A stretch of DNA of 21,927 nucleotides from positions 1 through 21,927 of the forward strand of contig JBKPNX010000228.1 of the NCBI GenBank assembly GCA_046732855.1, in the 5' to 3' direction. Below are positions 14,670 through 21,927 of this stretch, in pieces. A program made the translations under genes and the position numbers. Each line of letters begins with the position of its first letter. The stretch's first letter is position 1. The DNA comes from JBKPNX01 sp046732855 (lineage in GTDB: Bacteria; Pseudomonadota; Alphaproteobacteria; Geminicoccales; Geminicoccaceae). The notes under the pieces are model-generated. The model worked only from the letters and a program-made list of their open reading frames with translations, searched no databases and was not told the origin of the DNA.

Positions 14670-14915
14670 GAGGGCAATTTCCTCCAAGCTGGTTCAACTA
14701 GACATAGAGGCACCTTAGGTCGCGTCGCGCGCCGCTGTCAATTCGCTCCGGATGACCGGGCAGCGCCGCGCGCCAGCGACGGGCCACGGCAGGCGCGGGG
14801 GAACGTAACCTTGAGACGTGGCCGTCGGCCTGAGCCCCGGGTGGTATTTGGCGGGTCTCCTTTAATCGCACTCGAGCTATGCTCGTGGCGTCACACGGGC
14901 AGGGGAGGGGATGCG

Positions 14916-15551
14916 ATGCGGCTCTACGACTACTGGCGCAGCTCGGCCGCTTATCGGGTACGGATCGGGCTGAACATCAAGGGCCTGAGCTACGAGCAGG
15001 TTGCGGTCGACCTGCGCGCCGGGGCGCAGCGGGCGCCCGAGTTTCTCGAGATCAATCCCCAGTGCCTGGTGCCGGTGCTCGAGGACGACGGCGTCCACCT
15101 GACCCAGTCGCTGCCGATCCTGAACTATCTCGAGGAGCGCTATCCGGAGCCGGCGCTGCTGCCGAGGGACGCATCAGGCCGGGCCACCTCGCGCGCGATC
15201 GGCGTCGCGATTGCGTGCGAGATCCACCCGCTCAACAATCTCCGCGTGCTGCAGTATCTCGAGCGCGAGCTGGGCCTCGACGAGCGTCAGCGCCTGGCCT
15301 GGTATCGCCACTGGATCGCCGAAGGCCTCGGCCCGATCGAGGCGATGCTCGCCCGCTCGGCCGGTGATTACTGCGTCGGCGATACGCCGGGCTTCGCCGA
15401 CGTGTGTCTGGTGCCCCAGGTGTACAACGCCAGGCGTTATGAGTGCGACCTTGCGCCTTACCCGACGATCCGGGGCATAGACGAGCGCTGCCGGCAGCTC
15501 GAGGCGTTCGCCAGGGCCGCGCCGGAACGTCAGCCCGATGCGGTAACCTGA
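14916..15551 (+). CDS. maiA: Maleylacetoacetate isomerase (zeta-class GST)
   Basis: This 211-aa enzyme would isomerise maleylacetoacetate to fumarylacetoacetate using glutathione, in tyrosine/phenylalanine (homogentisate) breakdown. The zeta-class signature is close to the N-terminus: LYDYWRSSAAYRVRIGLNIK, with Ser9/Ser10 in place of the usual SSCxW-type motif. It is followed by INPQCLVPVLEDDG and LTQSLPILNYLEE. The C-terminal domain has EIHPLNNLRVLQYL and FADVCLVPQVYNARRYECDL. Length equals the family norm. ATG at 14916 has GGGGAGGGG 5 nt upstream. No other homogentisate-pathway gene lies in the window, so the pathway role rests on the family alone; other zeta-class activities are possible. 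Confidence 0.88.
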   Translation: MRLYDYWRSSAAYRVRIGLNIKGLSYEQVAVDLRAGAQRAPEFLEINPQCLVPVLEDDGVHLTQSLPILNYLEERYPEPALLPRDASGRATSRAIGVAIACEIHPLNNLRVLQYLERELGLDERQRLAWYRHWIAEGLGPIEAMLARSAGDYCVGDTPGFADVCLVPQVYNARRYECDLAPYPTIRGIDERCRQLEAFARAAPERQPDAVT

Positions 15552-15552
15552 T

Positions 15553-15570
15553 GGGAGAGCGCGCTCTCCC
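15553..15570 (+). terminator. Palindrome after maiA, possible terminator
   Basis: GGGAGAGCGCGCTCTCCC is a perfect 18-bp palindrome directly after the maiA stop. As RNA it gives a 7-bp stem with a CGCG loop. The following sequence (gagttcgttt) is only weakly T-rich, so termination efficiency is uncertain. Confidence 0.45.
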
Positions 15571-15610
15571 GAGTTCGTTTCAAGCAACATTAACCCGTTT
15601 GCCGCCCTAA

Positions 15611-15639
15611 TCGCCGCCTGATCGTGGATCAAGCGGCGA
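15611..15639 (+). promoter_or_regulatory. Strong hairpin at the ribosome site of the next gene
   Basis: Arms 15611-15623 and 15627-15639 are complementary at 12 of 13 positions (one C-A mismatch) around a GTG loop. The 3' arm includes the first two bases of GAGG (15638-15641), the Shine-Dalgarno region of the gene starting at 15647. It may lower or regulate translation, or act as an attenuator; the function is inferred. Confidence 0.5.
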
Positions 15640-15646
15640 GGCGGGG

Positions 15647-17890
15647 ATGGCTGGACCCGGCATCGTACGGGGCGACGGGGCGCTCGTCGTCCGGGTGGCG
15701 CAGCACGGCGCGGCGACCCTGGCATGGTTCGCCGGGACCATGCTGCTCGGCGCGTTTCTCGTGTTCTCGATCCAGCCGATGTTCGCGCGCATGGCGCTGC
15801 CGCTGCTCGGCGGCGCGCCCGCCGTGTGGAACACGGCCATGGTGTTCTTCCAGAGCGCGCTGCTCGCCGGCTATGGCTACGCTCACTGTCTCAGCCGCAC
15901 GTTCGGGCCGCGCGGACAGATCGCGAGCCACCTCGCCCTGCTCGCCATCGCCTGCCTGTGCCTGCCGGTGGCGATCGGTGCCGATTGGCATCCGCCGGTG
16001 GGCGGCGCATCGATCCCCTGGCTGATCGGGCTGATGATCTGGACCGTGGGCCTGCCGTTTCTAGCAGTGGCGGCCACCGCGCCCCTGGTGCAGAAATGGT
16101 TCGCGGGCAGCGGCCATCCGGCGGCATCCGACCCGTACTTCCTGTACGGCGCGAGCAATCTCGGCAGCGTGCTCGCACTCTTGTCCTATCCGCTGCTGGT
16201 CGAGCCGCGCCTGACCCTGCACGAGCAGGGTCTGCTGTGGGCCGCCGGCTACGGCGCTTTGGCTCTCGCCATCACCGGCTGCGCAGTGGTCGTCTGGCGC
16301 CGCCGATCTGCCGCGACGATCGAACCGGAGAGATCCCGTCTCGACCAGGGCGAAGCGATCGGCTGGCGACGCCGGCTGCGCTGGCTTGGCCTCGCGCTGG
16401 TCCCCTCCGGTCTCCTGCTCGCCGTGACCACGCACATCACGACCGATCTTGCCGCGGTGCCGTTGCTGTGGGTGGTGCCGCTCGCGCTTTATCTCCTGAC
16501 CTACGTGATCGCATTCGCCCGCCGGCCATGGCTGCGCCACGCCTGGACGCTCAAGGCGCAGCCGTTCCTCCTCATTCCGCTCGTCCTCTTGTTCACCTGG
16601 ACCCTGCCGTTCTGGGTCGGGCTGCCGCTCCACCTGCTTGGCCTGTTCGTGAGCGCGCTGGTCTGTCACGGCGAGCTGGCGCGACTGCGGCCACGCGCCG
16701 AGCATCTGACCGAGTTCTACTTCTGGCTCGCGCTCGGCGGCGCGCTCGGCGGCGCGTTGACCGCGCTGCTCGCACCGCTCGTGTTCGATGGCGTGTTCGA
16801 GTACCCGATCGCGTTGGTCGCGGCCTGCCTGCTCCGTCCGGCGCGCGACCCGGCAAGCGACCGTCGGGCCATGGATTTCGTGCTGCCGCTGATCATCGGC
16901 GCGCTGATCGCAGCGCGCGGCTTCGGCGGCCCACTCGGCCTGCCGGAGTTCGGCATGGTCGGCATGCTGCTGGTCTGCGTGCCGAGCGCCTTGGCTCTGT
17001 ACGCGTTGGCCGAGCGCCCGTTGGGCTTCGGCCTTGGCATCGCGGCGGCCTTGGCGGCGCTCCTGCTGACCGCCCAGGGGCACACGGTGGTCGCTCGCGA
17101 GCGCAGCTTCTTCGGCGTCTACACGGTCAAACGCGATCCGGCCGGCTACCACGTGCTGGTTCATGGCACGACGGTGCACGGTGCGCAGCGCATCGATCCG
17201 GCGGGATGGCGCGAGCCGCTCACCTACTTCCACCGTGACGGGCCCCTCGGGCAGCTGTTCGACGCGCTCGGCGCGCGGCCCCGCGCGATCGGCGTAGTAG
17301 GCCTCGGCGCCGGCTCGGTCGCCTGCTACCGCCGTCCGGGACAGCGCTGGACCTTTTACGAGATCGATCCGCTGGTCGAGCGGATCGCACGCGATGAGCG
17401 GTATTTTCATTACCTCGCGGAGTGCGCTCCCGAGGCCGCGATTCGTGCTGGGGATGCCCGCCTGACGCTGCGGGACGCCGCGCCGGCCGACTATGATCTG
17501 CTGATCCTGGATGCGTTCAGCTCCGATGCCATCCCGATGCACCTGATCACCCGCGAGGCGCTGGCGCTCTACCTCGACAAGCTCGCGCCGGGCGGGGTGA
17601 TCGCCTGGCACGTGTCCAACCGCAACCTGAACCTGGCGCACGTCGTCGGCGATCTCGCGGCCGATGCCGGGGTGGTCGCCTCAGTGCGCTCGGATCAGCC
17701 GTCGCGCGCCGCGCTCGCCGGCTATCGCAGCCCGTCGTCCTGGATCGCGCTGGCACGACGGGCCGAGGACCTGGCGCCGCTGATCGCCGATCCGCGGTGG
17801 ACCCGGCTTCAGGGCCGAGCCGACGTGCGACCCTGGACCGACGACTTCTCCAACATACTCAGCGCCCTGCTCTGGCGACTGCCCCGCTAG
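15647..17890 (+). CDS. Fused MFS-like / spermidine-synthase-like membrane protein
   Basis: This is a 747-aa protein of the 'fused MFS/spermidine synthase' type. The N-terminal two thirds is a multi-span membrane domain with the family's opening FLVFSIQPMFARMALPLLGG and APAVWNTAMVFFQS, and PYFLYGASNLGSVLALLSYP. The C-terminal part (about 540-700) is an aminopropyltransferase-like Rossmann domain: VVGLGAGSVACY (nucleotide loop), FYEIDPLVERIA, and LLILDAFSSDAIPMHLITRE with the family Asp. True polyamine synthesis is not shown; members of this group are mostly uncharacterised. ATG at 15647 follows GAGGCGGGG. It converges with the penicillin-binding-protein gene, leaving 15 bp. Confidence 0.88.
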   Translation: MAGPGIVRGDGALVVRVAQHGAATLAWFAGTMLLGAFLVFSIQPMFARMALPLLGGAPAVWNTAMVFFQSALLAGYGYAHCLSRTFGPRGQIASHLALLAIACLCLPVAIGADWHPPVGGASIPWLIGLMIWTVGLPFLAVAATAPLVQKWFAGSGHPAASDPYFLYGASNLGSVLALLSYPLLVEPRLTLHEQGLLWAAGYGALALAITGCAVVVWRRRSAATIEPERSRLDQGEAIGWRRRLRWLGLALVPSGLLLAVTTHITTDLAAVPLLWVVPLALYLLTYVIAFARRPWLRHAWTLKAQPFLLIPLVLLFTWTLPFWVGLPLHLLGLFVSALVCHGELARLRPRAEHLTEFYFWLALGGALGGALTALLAPLVFDGVFEYPIALVAACLLRPARDPASDRRAMDFVLPLIIGALIAARGFGGPLGLPEFGMVGMLLVCVPSALALYALAERPLGFGLGIAAALAALLLTAQGHTVVARERSFFGVYTVKRDPAGYHVLVHGTTVHGAQRIDPAGWREPLTYFHRDGPLGQLFDALGARPRAIGVVGLGAGSVACYRRPGQRWTFYEIDPLVERIARDERYFHYLAECAPEAAIRAGDARLTLRDAAPADYDLLILDAFSSDAIPMHLITREALALYLDKLAPGGVIAWHVSNRNLNLAHVVGDLAADAGVVASVRSDQPSRAALAGYRSPSSWIALARRAEDLAPLIADPRWTRLQGRADVRPWTDDFSNILSALLWRLPR

Positions 17891-17905
17891 GGCGCGGTTT
17901 CGCCG

Positions 17906-20900
17906 CTACGCGCCGCCGTTGGTGCCGGTCGACGCGGTCCGGGTGCCGCGCTGATCGAGCAGCGGCTGCAGGGCGGGCGCCATGGCGCGCAGCAGCTGCG
18001 CGGGGAGCGAGCTCGTGAACCCGAAATCGGCGGCCGCGGGGCCGGGGACGTAGACGGTCAGGTTACCGAAGAAGGCGTCGCCGATGAAGAACACGACGGT
18101 CGCCGTGCGGCTGACCACCTCCTCGCGGACCAGCCGGCCGCCGCGGGCGAAATACTTTTTGCGGTTGTCGCCGGTACCGGTCTTGGCGCCGACCGCGATC
18201 GGCGCCTGATCACCGCTGACGAAGGCGCCGTGCAGGCGCTGCGCGGTGCCGGCCTCGACGATGTCGATCAGCGCGGTCCGCAGGCGCGCGGCGATCTCTG
18301 GCGCCAGCACCTGCCGGGGCGCAACCGGCGCGAGGCCGAGCACGGTCTCGTACGGCGTGCCCGCCGCGAAATGCAGGCGCTGGACACGCACCGGCGGCTG
18401 CCAGACGCCGTCGTTCAGGATGATGCCGATCAGTTCCGCGAGCGCTTCCGGACGATCGGCGGAGCTGCCGATCGCGGTGGCGTAGGAGGCCACCAGGGAA
18501 TCGAACGGATAGCCGAGCCGGCGCCATGCCTCGTGGATGTGCACGAACGCCTCTTCCTCGAGCAGGATCCGGATGCTCCGGTCCTGCGCGCGCTTGTGCT
18601 TGGTCCGGAACAGCCACGCATAGCTGTCCTGGCGGGCGCCGGCGCCGGCCTCGAGCATCGCCGCACGCGTCGTGGTCGGGTGCTCCTGCAGGTAGCCGAC
18701 CAGCCACAGCTTCAGCGGGTGCACGCGGGCAATGAAGGCGCGATCCGCGAGCGAGAAGCGGTCGATGGCATAGGCGTCGTACAGGCGGTCCGCCTCGCCG
18801 ACGCTCACGTTCGGCAGGTGAGCCTGGAGAAACCCTGTGAACTCGGCGCGATCGGCGGCGGGCCGCACCGAGCGGTAGATCACGGCAAGACGGTCGGCGC
18901 GGAGCCGCACCTCCTTCAGGAGCTGCGCGAGCGCGTCGTCGGCGCCGAGGCTGCCCAGCTGGTTGTAGAACTGATTGAGGAATGCGCGTCCTTCGCTTTC
19001 GGCGAAGCGGACGAGATACTGCGCGCGGGCGGGGTGCGCCCGGTCTTCGACCAGGTCGCGCGCGAACGGCAGATGGACCGCCACGTAGTAGCGGACGATG
19101 TCGCGCATCAGCCGCACGAACACGAGGTTGACCGAGTGGCGGAACGCCTCGGCGACGGTCATGGTGCGGCCGTTGTGGTCTTTATTGAAGTTGGCGAACT
19201 GATGCAGCCCGCCCCCGGTGAAGAAACGTTCCCACGGGCTGGCCGAATAGGTCCGGCGCATGGCCGCCTCGAGCATGCCGGCAAGACTGTGATCGGCGTG
19301 GGTGGCCAGATGGCCGGCTGCCCAGGCGGTGATCGGATCCGCGGCTGCGGCGACGACCTTGAGCTCGGCGGGCTCGTTCCCGCTGAGGCGCGCGTGCAAC
19401 TCGGCGACGATCTCGAGATAGGTGATGAGGGTGCGCAGCTTAGCCGTCGAGCCGAGGTCCAACTTGGCGCCCTGATTGATGTCAAACGGCTGATCCAGGT
19501 TGTCGGCCTGCACGCGTAGATAGTTGACCCCGTCGCCCCTTTCGTACAGCGTCAGGCTGTAGATCAGCGGATCGCCGGAGGCGCCAGCCTCGAGCAGGCG
19601 GTGGCCGTACAGGCCCATCTCGCCCGCGGTCTTCGGATCGCTCAGCTGGCGCAGCACCTCGGTGACGCGTCGCTGGGTCGGCAGATCGAGCGACGTCTCC
19701 ACCTCCAGATCCAGCCGGTCGAGCTGGTACAGATCCTGGAGCCCGAGCCGCTTGAGGAGCGCGGTGCGAACGGCATTGGCTGCCTTGAGCTCGACGAACG
19801 CCGGTTCCAATCTCTGCGGTGGTTCCGCCTGGAACTCGAGCGGCACCTGGAGCGCGGCCCGCGCGAGGTCGGGGTCGATCACGTGAGTCTCGTCGAGCAG
19901 GCGCAGGTGCGCGTCGGTCAGCTCGCGGATCGCCTCTTGGCCGGCGATGAGATAATAGGACGGCCGGCGCTGGGCGAGCAGCAGGCTGAGAACCTGCTTG
20001 TAGACGCGCGCCTGCTCGAGCAGCGCCGCCGCGTTGCGGGCCGGCCGACTCAGCAGGCGATTGGCATGCGCGAAGTCAGTGCCAAACCAGGCCCAAAGCC
20101 CGTCGCCCAGTCCGTTCACCTCGCCGAACCCGGTGCGGGCGCTGAGCGGCGTGGAATTGAGGTAGTCGACCACGATCTGTCGGCGGACAGCGGAGGTGTC
20201 GGGTCCGTCACGATAGGCGCGCAGGCTTGCCGACACCATCTGGCGCAGCTTGGATCCGGCATCCTCGGTGCGCCCGGCCGGCGCATGACGGTACTTCTCG
20301 ATCTGGGTGGCGAGCGTGCTGCCGCCGGGCAGATTGAGGCTCGGGTTCAGCAGTTTGCCGACGCTGTCGCGCAGGACCAGGGCCAGGCGATCCCACTCGA
20401 TCGCCGGATTGCGGCGGACTGCGTTGTCTTCGAGCAGCTCGCGGTTCTCAATGAACAGCAGACTGTCGATGATCAGGCGCGGCACCGCGTCGTAGTCGGC
20501 GTAGGTGCGCTCCGGGTAGGTCGCGCCGAACACTTCGTCCCCGGCGTGGTCGAGCACGGTCAGTCCGGCCGCCGTCTTCTCGTGATAGATCGGAAAGGCG
20601 CCGCGATCGATCGCGTCCAGGTGACGGGTAGACAGGCGCGCCTGGTGCTCCACCTTGAAGCCCTGCGCGCGCAGCCGTTCGATGAACGCCGGTAACGCGA
20701 CATAGCCGAGGCGCTCATCGTAAGGCCCCGCGCTCGGGAACCTGATCGCGTCACTCGGTCCCGGCTCGACCCGAAAGGTGAGGCTGCGGACCGACCGGGA
20801 CAAAAGCTCGGACTCCAGCCAGGATGTCCTGACTTCGACCGTGAGGCCGACCGCCACAACTGCCGCTGTCGCCAGCACGGCGCCCAGCGTCAACGTACGC

Positions 20901-20920
20901 GACCATAGTCGCCTACGCAT
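17906..20920 (-). CDS. Large bifunctional penicillin-binding protein (GT51 + transpeptidase)
   Basis: This 1004-aa class A-type protein should polymerise and crosslink peptidoglycan in the periplasm. One membrane span lies at residues 9-28. The GT51 domain has LLFIENRELLEDNA (Glu158, usual form EDxxF) and NLPGGSTLATQIEKYR (199-211). The transpeptidase motifs are complete: STAK (Ser491 nucleophile, Lys494), SVN (596-598) and KTGT (913-916). The distance from SVN to KTG, about 315 residues, is far above the usual 120 or so. The extra part is helical and charged, with HPLKLWLVGYLQEHPTTTRA and IRILLEEEAFVHIHEAWRRL. The GT51 motif deviates (EN for ED), so glycosyltransferase activity is less certain. 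ATG at 20920; GGA-rich but weak ribosome site. It is transcribed as a single gene as far as seen. Confidence 0.88.
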   Translation of the reverse strand: MRRRLWSRTLTLGAVLATAAVVAVGLTVEVRTSWLESELLSRSVRSLTFRVEPGPSDAIRFPSAGPYDERLGYVALPAFIERLRAQGFKVEHQARLSTRHLDAIDRGAFPIYHEKTAAGLTVLDHAGDEVFGATYPERTYADYDAVPRLIIDSLLFIENRELLEDNAVRRNPAIEWDRLALVLRDSVGKLLNPSLNLPGGSTLATQIEKYRHAPAGRTEDAGSKLRQMVSASLRAYRDGPDTSAVRRQIVVDYLNSTPLSARTGFGEVNGLGDGLWAWFGTDFAHANRLLSRPARNAAALLEQARVYKQVLSLLLAQRRPSYYLIAGQEAIRELTDAHLRLLDETHVIDPDLARAALQVPLEFQAEPPQRLEPAFVELKAANAVRTALLKRLGLQDLYQLDRLDLEVETSLDLPTQRRVTEVLRQLSDPKTAGEMGLYGHRLLEAGASGDPLIYSLTLYERGDGVNYLRVQADNLDQPFDINQGAKLDLGSTAKLRTLITYLEIVAELHARLSGNEPAELKVVAAAADPITAWAAGHLATHADHSLAGMLEAAMRRTYSASPWERFFTGGGLHQFANFNKDHNGRTMTVAEAFRHSVNLVFVRLMRDIVRYYVAVHLPFARDLVEDRAHPARAQYLVRFAESEGRAFLNQFYNQLGSLGADDALAQLLKEVRLRADRLAVIYRSVRPAADRAEFTGFLQAHLPNVSVGEADRLYDAYAIDRFSLADRAFIARVHPLKLWLVGYLQEHPTTTRAAMLEAGAGARQDSYAWLFRTKHKRAQDRSIRILLEEEAFVHIHEAWRRLGYPFDSLVASYATAIGSSADRPEALAELIGIILNDGVWQPPVRVQRLHFAAGTPYETVLGLAPVAPRQVLAPEIAARLRTALIDIVEAGTAQRLHGAFVSGDQAPIAVGAKTGTGDNRKKYFARGGRLVREEVVSRTATVVFFIGDAFFGNLTVYVPGPAAADFGFTSSLPAQLLRAMAPALQPLLDQRGTRTASTGTNGGA

Positions 20921-21199
20921 CTCGATTTTCCGGCGCTCCTGGGGCTCTTGGGCACGGCTGAACGTGCGCCCCGGTTACTGCAACTCTGCTCCAATCCAAC
21001 GGTTAACACAAGTTAATGCTTTCCACTTTACTAAGAAGAGGGCGGAGGTGCGTACAAGGGGACGAAGATCATTAGTCGTACGACTGTGGCGTTTTTACCA
21101 CGGTTGCACTGCCGCACTGCCCCTCGCCTGAAAGCTCGCGGTGCAGTTGAAGCCGCGGGCCGCGGGCCTTGCGATCGGATCGTGCGCAGCGGAGCAGCG
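20921..21199. other. Intergenic region upstream of the penicillin-binding protein
   Basis: These 279 bases carry no gene I can support. A small AT-richer patch with two GTTAA words (near 21000-21015) could belong to the promoter of the gene at 20920; no box pair is convincing. A very GC-rich, self-complementary patch at 21153-21168 (GCCGCGGGCCGCGGGC) may end transcription from the gene at 21200. Confidence 0.3.
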
Positions 21200-21796
21200 C
21201 TACTCGTTTTCAGCCCCCTCCTTGGGTGCGATGTTGGCCCGGGCGGCGGTCCCGGTGATCCGACGCGTGACCGCGCCATCGACGATGCGCTGGAATCTGA
21301 TGTCGAGCCCGATGTCGGTCAGGGTCCGGTCGTAGACCTGCAGTTCGTAACGGCCGTCCTCCAGCACGACGAACGAATAGACGTGCAACCCTTGGTCATC
21401 GAGGCTCGCCCAGCGCACCGGGTCGCCACGCATCGGCCGGGTCTCTTCACGCTCCCGGAACGGGCTGCTCTCCGCCGCCTCCATGAAAAAGCCTCGGTCC
21501 TGTGCCGGTTCGAACACCACGGTCTGGACCCGGCGCTCGACCCCGGGCACGGCGCGTTTGCCGTCGACCAGGGAAACGTTGACCCACTGGATCTTGAATC
21601 CGCCCTGCTTGTAGGGCTCGATCACGATGTCCATGTCGCGCTGGCGGACATCGCCTTTGGCGATATCCTCGACCTGGGCGACCCCCACGTAAGTGCCAAA
21701 GAGCGATTCGAGCCTGGCCGCGCGCGCGGCCGCGGGCGCGGCGAGCATCAGGGCGATCAGCGCGAGTGCCGCGACAAGACGTGGTTCTGCGCCCAT
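21200..21796 (-). CDS. Unrecognised secreted protein, 198 aa
   Basis: I do not recognise the family. A signal peptide covers the N-terminus (LVAALALIALMLAAPAAARA). The mature part alternates beta-strands and charged loops: FGTYVGVAQVED, RDMDIVIEPYKQGGFKIQWV, VYSFVVLEDGRYELQVYDRT and GLDIRFQRIVDG, like a small lipocalin-like or beta-barrel periplasmic protein. The start is ATG at 21796 or the GTG directly before it (21799); GGGAG lies 6-9 nt upstream. It begins four bases after the stop of the gene at the window edge, so the two form an operon. Confidence 0.7.
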   Translation of the reverse strand: MGAEPRLVAALALIALMLAAPAAARAARLESLFGTYVGVAQVEDIAKGDVRQRDMDIVIEPYKQGGFKIQWVNVSLVDGKRAVPGVERRVQTVVFEPAQDRGFFMEAAESSPFREREETRPMRGDPVRWASLDDQGLHVYSFVVLEDGRYELQVYDRTLTDIGLDIRFQRIVDGAVTRRITGTAARANIAPKEGAENE

Positions 21797-21800
21797 CACC

Positions 21801-21927
21801 TCAGTCTCCCGCGCGCTCCAGCCGACCTTCGACGGTCGCGACCCAGTCGTTCTGGGAGCGGAGTTCGTACTTGGCCACCATGCCGTCGTCGGTCAGTCGT
21901 CCGGTCGAGTGCTTGAGCGCAAACCCG
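21801..21927 (-). CDS. Partial unrecognised gene, C-terminal 41 residues
   Basis: Only the end is inside the window: GFALKHSTGRLTDDGMVAKY, ELRSQNDWVATVEGRLERAG, D, then TGA at 21801-21803. The coding character is good and the stop is tightly spaced to the next gene. The family cannot be recognised from this fragment. Confidence 0.55.
   Translation of the reverse strand, partial: GFALKHSTGRLTDDGMVAKYELRSQNDWVATVEGRLERAGD

Noticed and set aside
16061..17641. Minus-strand open frame of 526 codons
   Set aside because: It lies entirely antisense to the fused MFS/spermidine-synthase-like gene and is a Gln/Arg/Glu-rich mirror without motifs.
18230..20695. Two long plus-strand open frames (18230-19519 and 19601-20695)
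   Set aside because: They are antisense shadows of the penicillin-binding protein, which carries STAK, SVN and KTGT on the minus strand.

Overview
The window reads as a GC-rich proteobacterial chromosome segment, most likely an alphaproteobacterium. Three things suggest this. A textbook general-stress (EcfG-type) promoter, GGAAC-N16-CGTT, precedes a tiny membrane-protein gene of a type I know mainly from that class. The XRE regulator at the left end is of the alphaproteobacterial chromosomal type. The remnants at 2578-2806 and 5640-6278 resemble IS5 and ParB/methylase genes of Rhizobiales and relatives. The class is an inference from these features; no ribosomal RNA or tRNA is present to settle it.

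Left part, about 1-7500: an eroded accessory region. It holds one intact XRE regulator (100-570), the shattered N-terminal part of an Eco57I-like adenine methyltransferase (810-1455), an unrecognised small gene behind a palindromic operator (1632-2090), a decayed second copy of the XRE regulator (2188-2565) abutting an IS5-type transposase tail (2578-2806), an IS3-type transposase tail (5103-5530), a broken ParB-N/DNA-methylase gene (5640-6278) and a small HTH gene (6417-6719). Among these debris sits the most unusual locus: a possibly structured leader, a 56-residue secreted basic peptide, a CARDB/Ig-like secreted protein and a GH16-type glycanase (3285-4938), the three frames chained by two ATGA overlaps.

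Right part, about 7500-21927: dense, high-GC, ordinary-looking chromosomal genes with an envelope theme. From left to right: a lipoprotein N-acetylmuramoyl-L-alanine amidase (minus); a two-gene stress-type membrane operon (minus); a glutathione S-transferase (minus) divergent from a cupin protein (plus); a minus-strand operon DUF3015 - DUF4105/Lnb-type protein - alpha/beta hydrolase lipoprotein; maleylacetoacetate isomerase (plus); a fused transporter-like/spermidine-synthase-like membrane protein (plus); a very large bifunctional penicillin-binding protein (minus, convergent); and two unrecognised minus-strand genes, the last cut by the window edge.

Points that a routine annotation would miss: the 56-aa secreted ORF; the 25-aa membrane protein and its EcfG promoter; the DUF4105 reading frame running 111 codons upstream of its first TTG to a likely non-canonical ATT start behind GGGAGG; a 13-position hairpin touching the ribosome site of the fused membrane protein; and the interruption of the Ig-like domain between the CARDB and GH16 frames.
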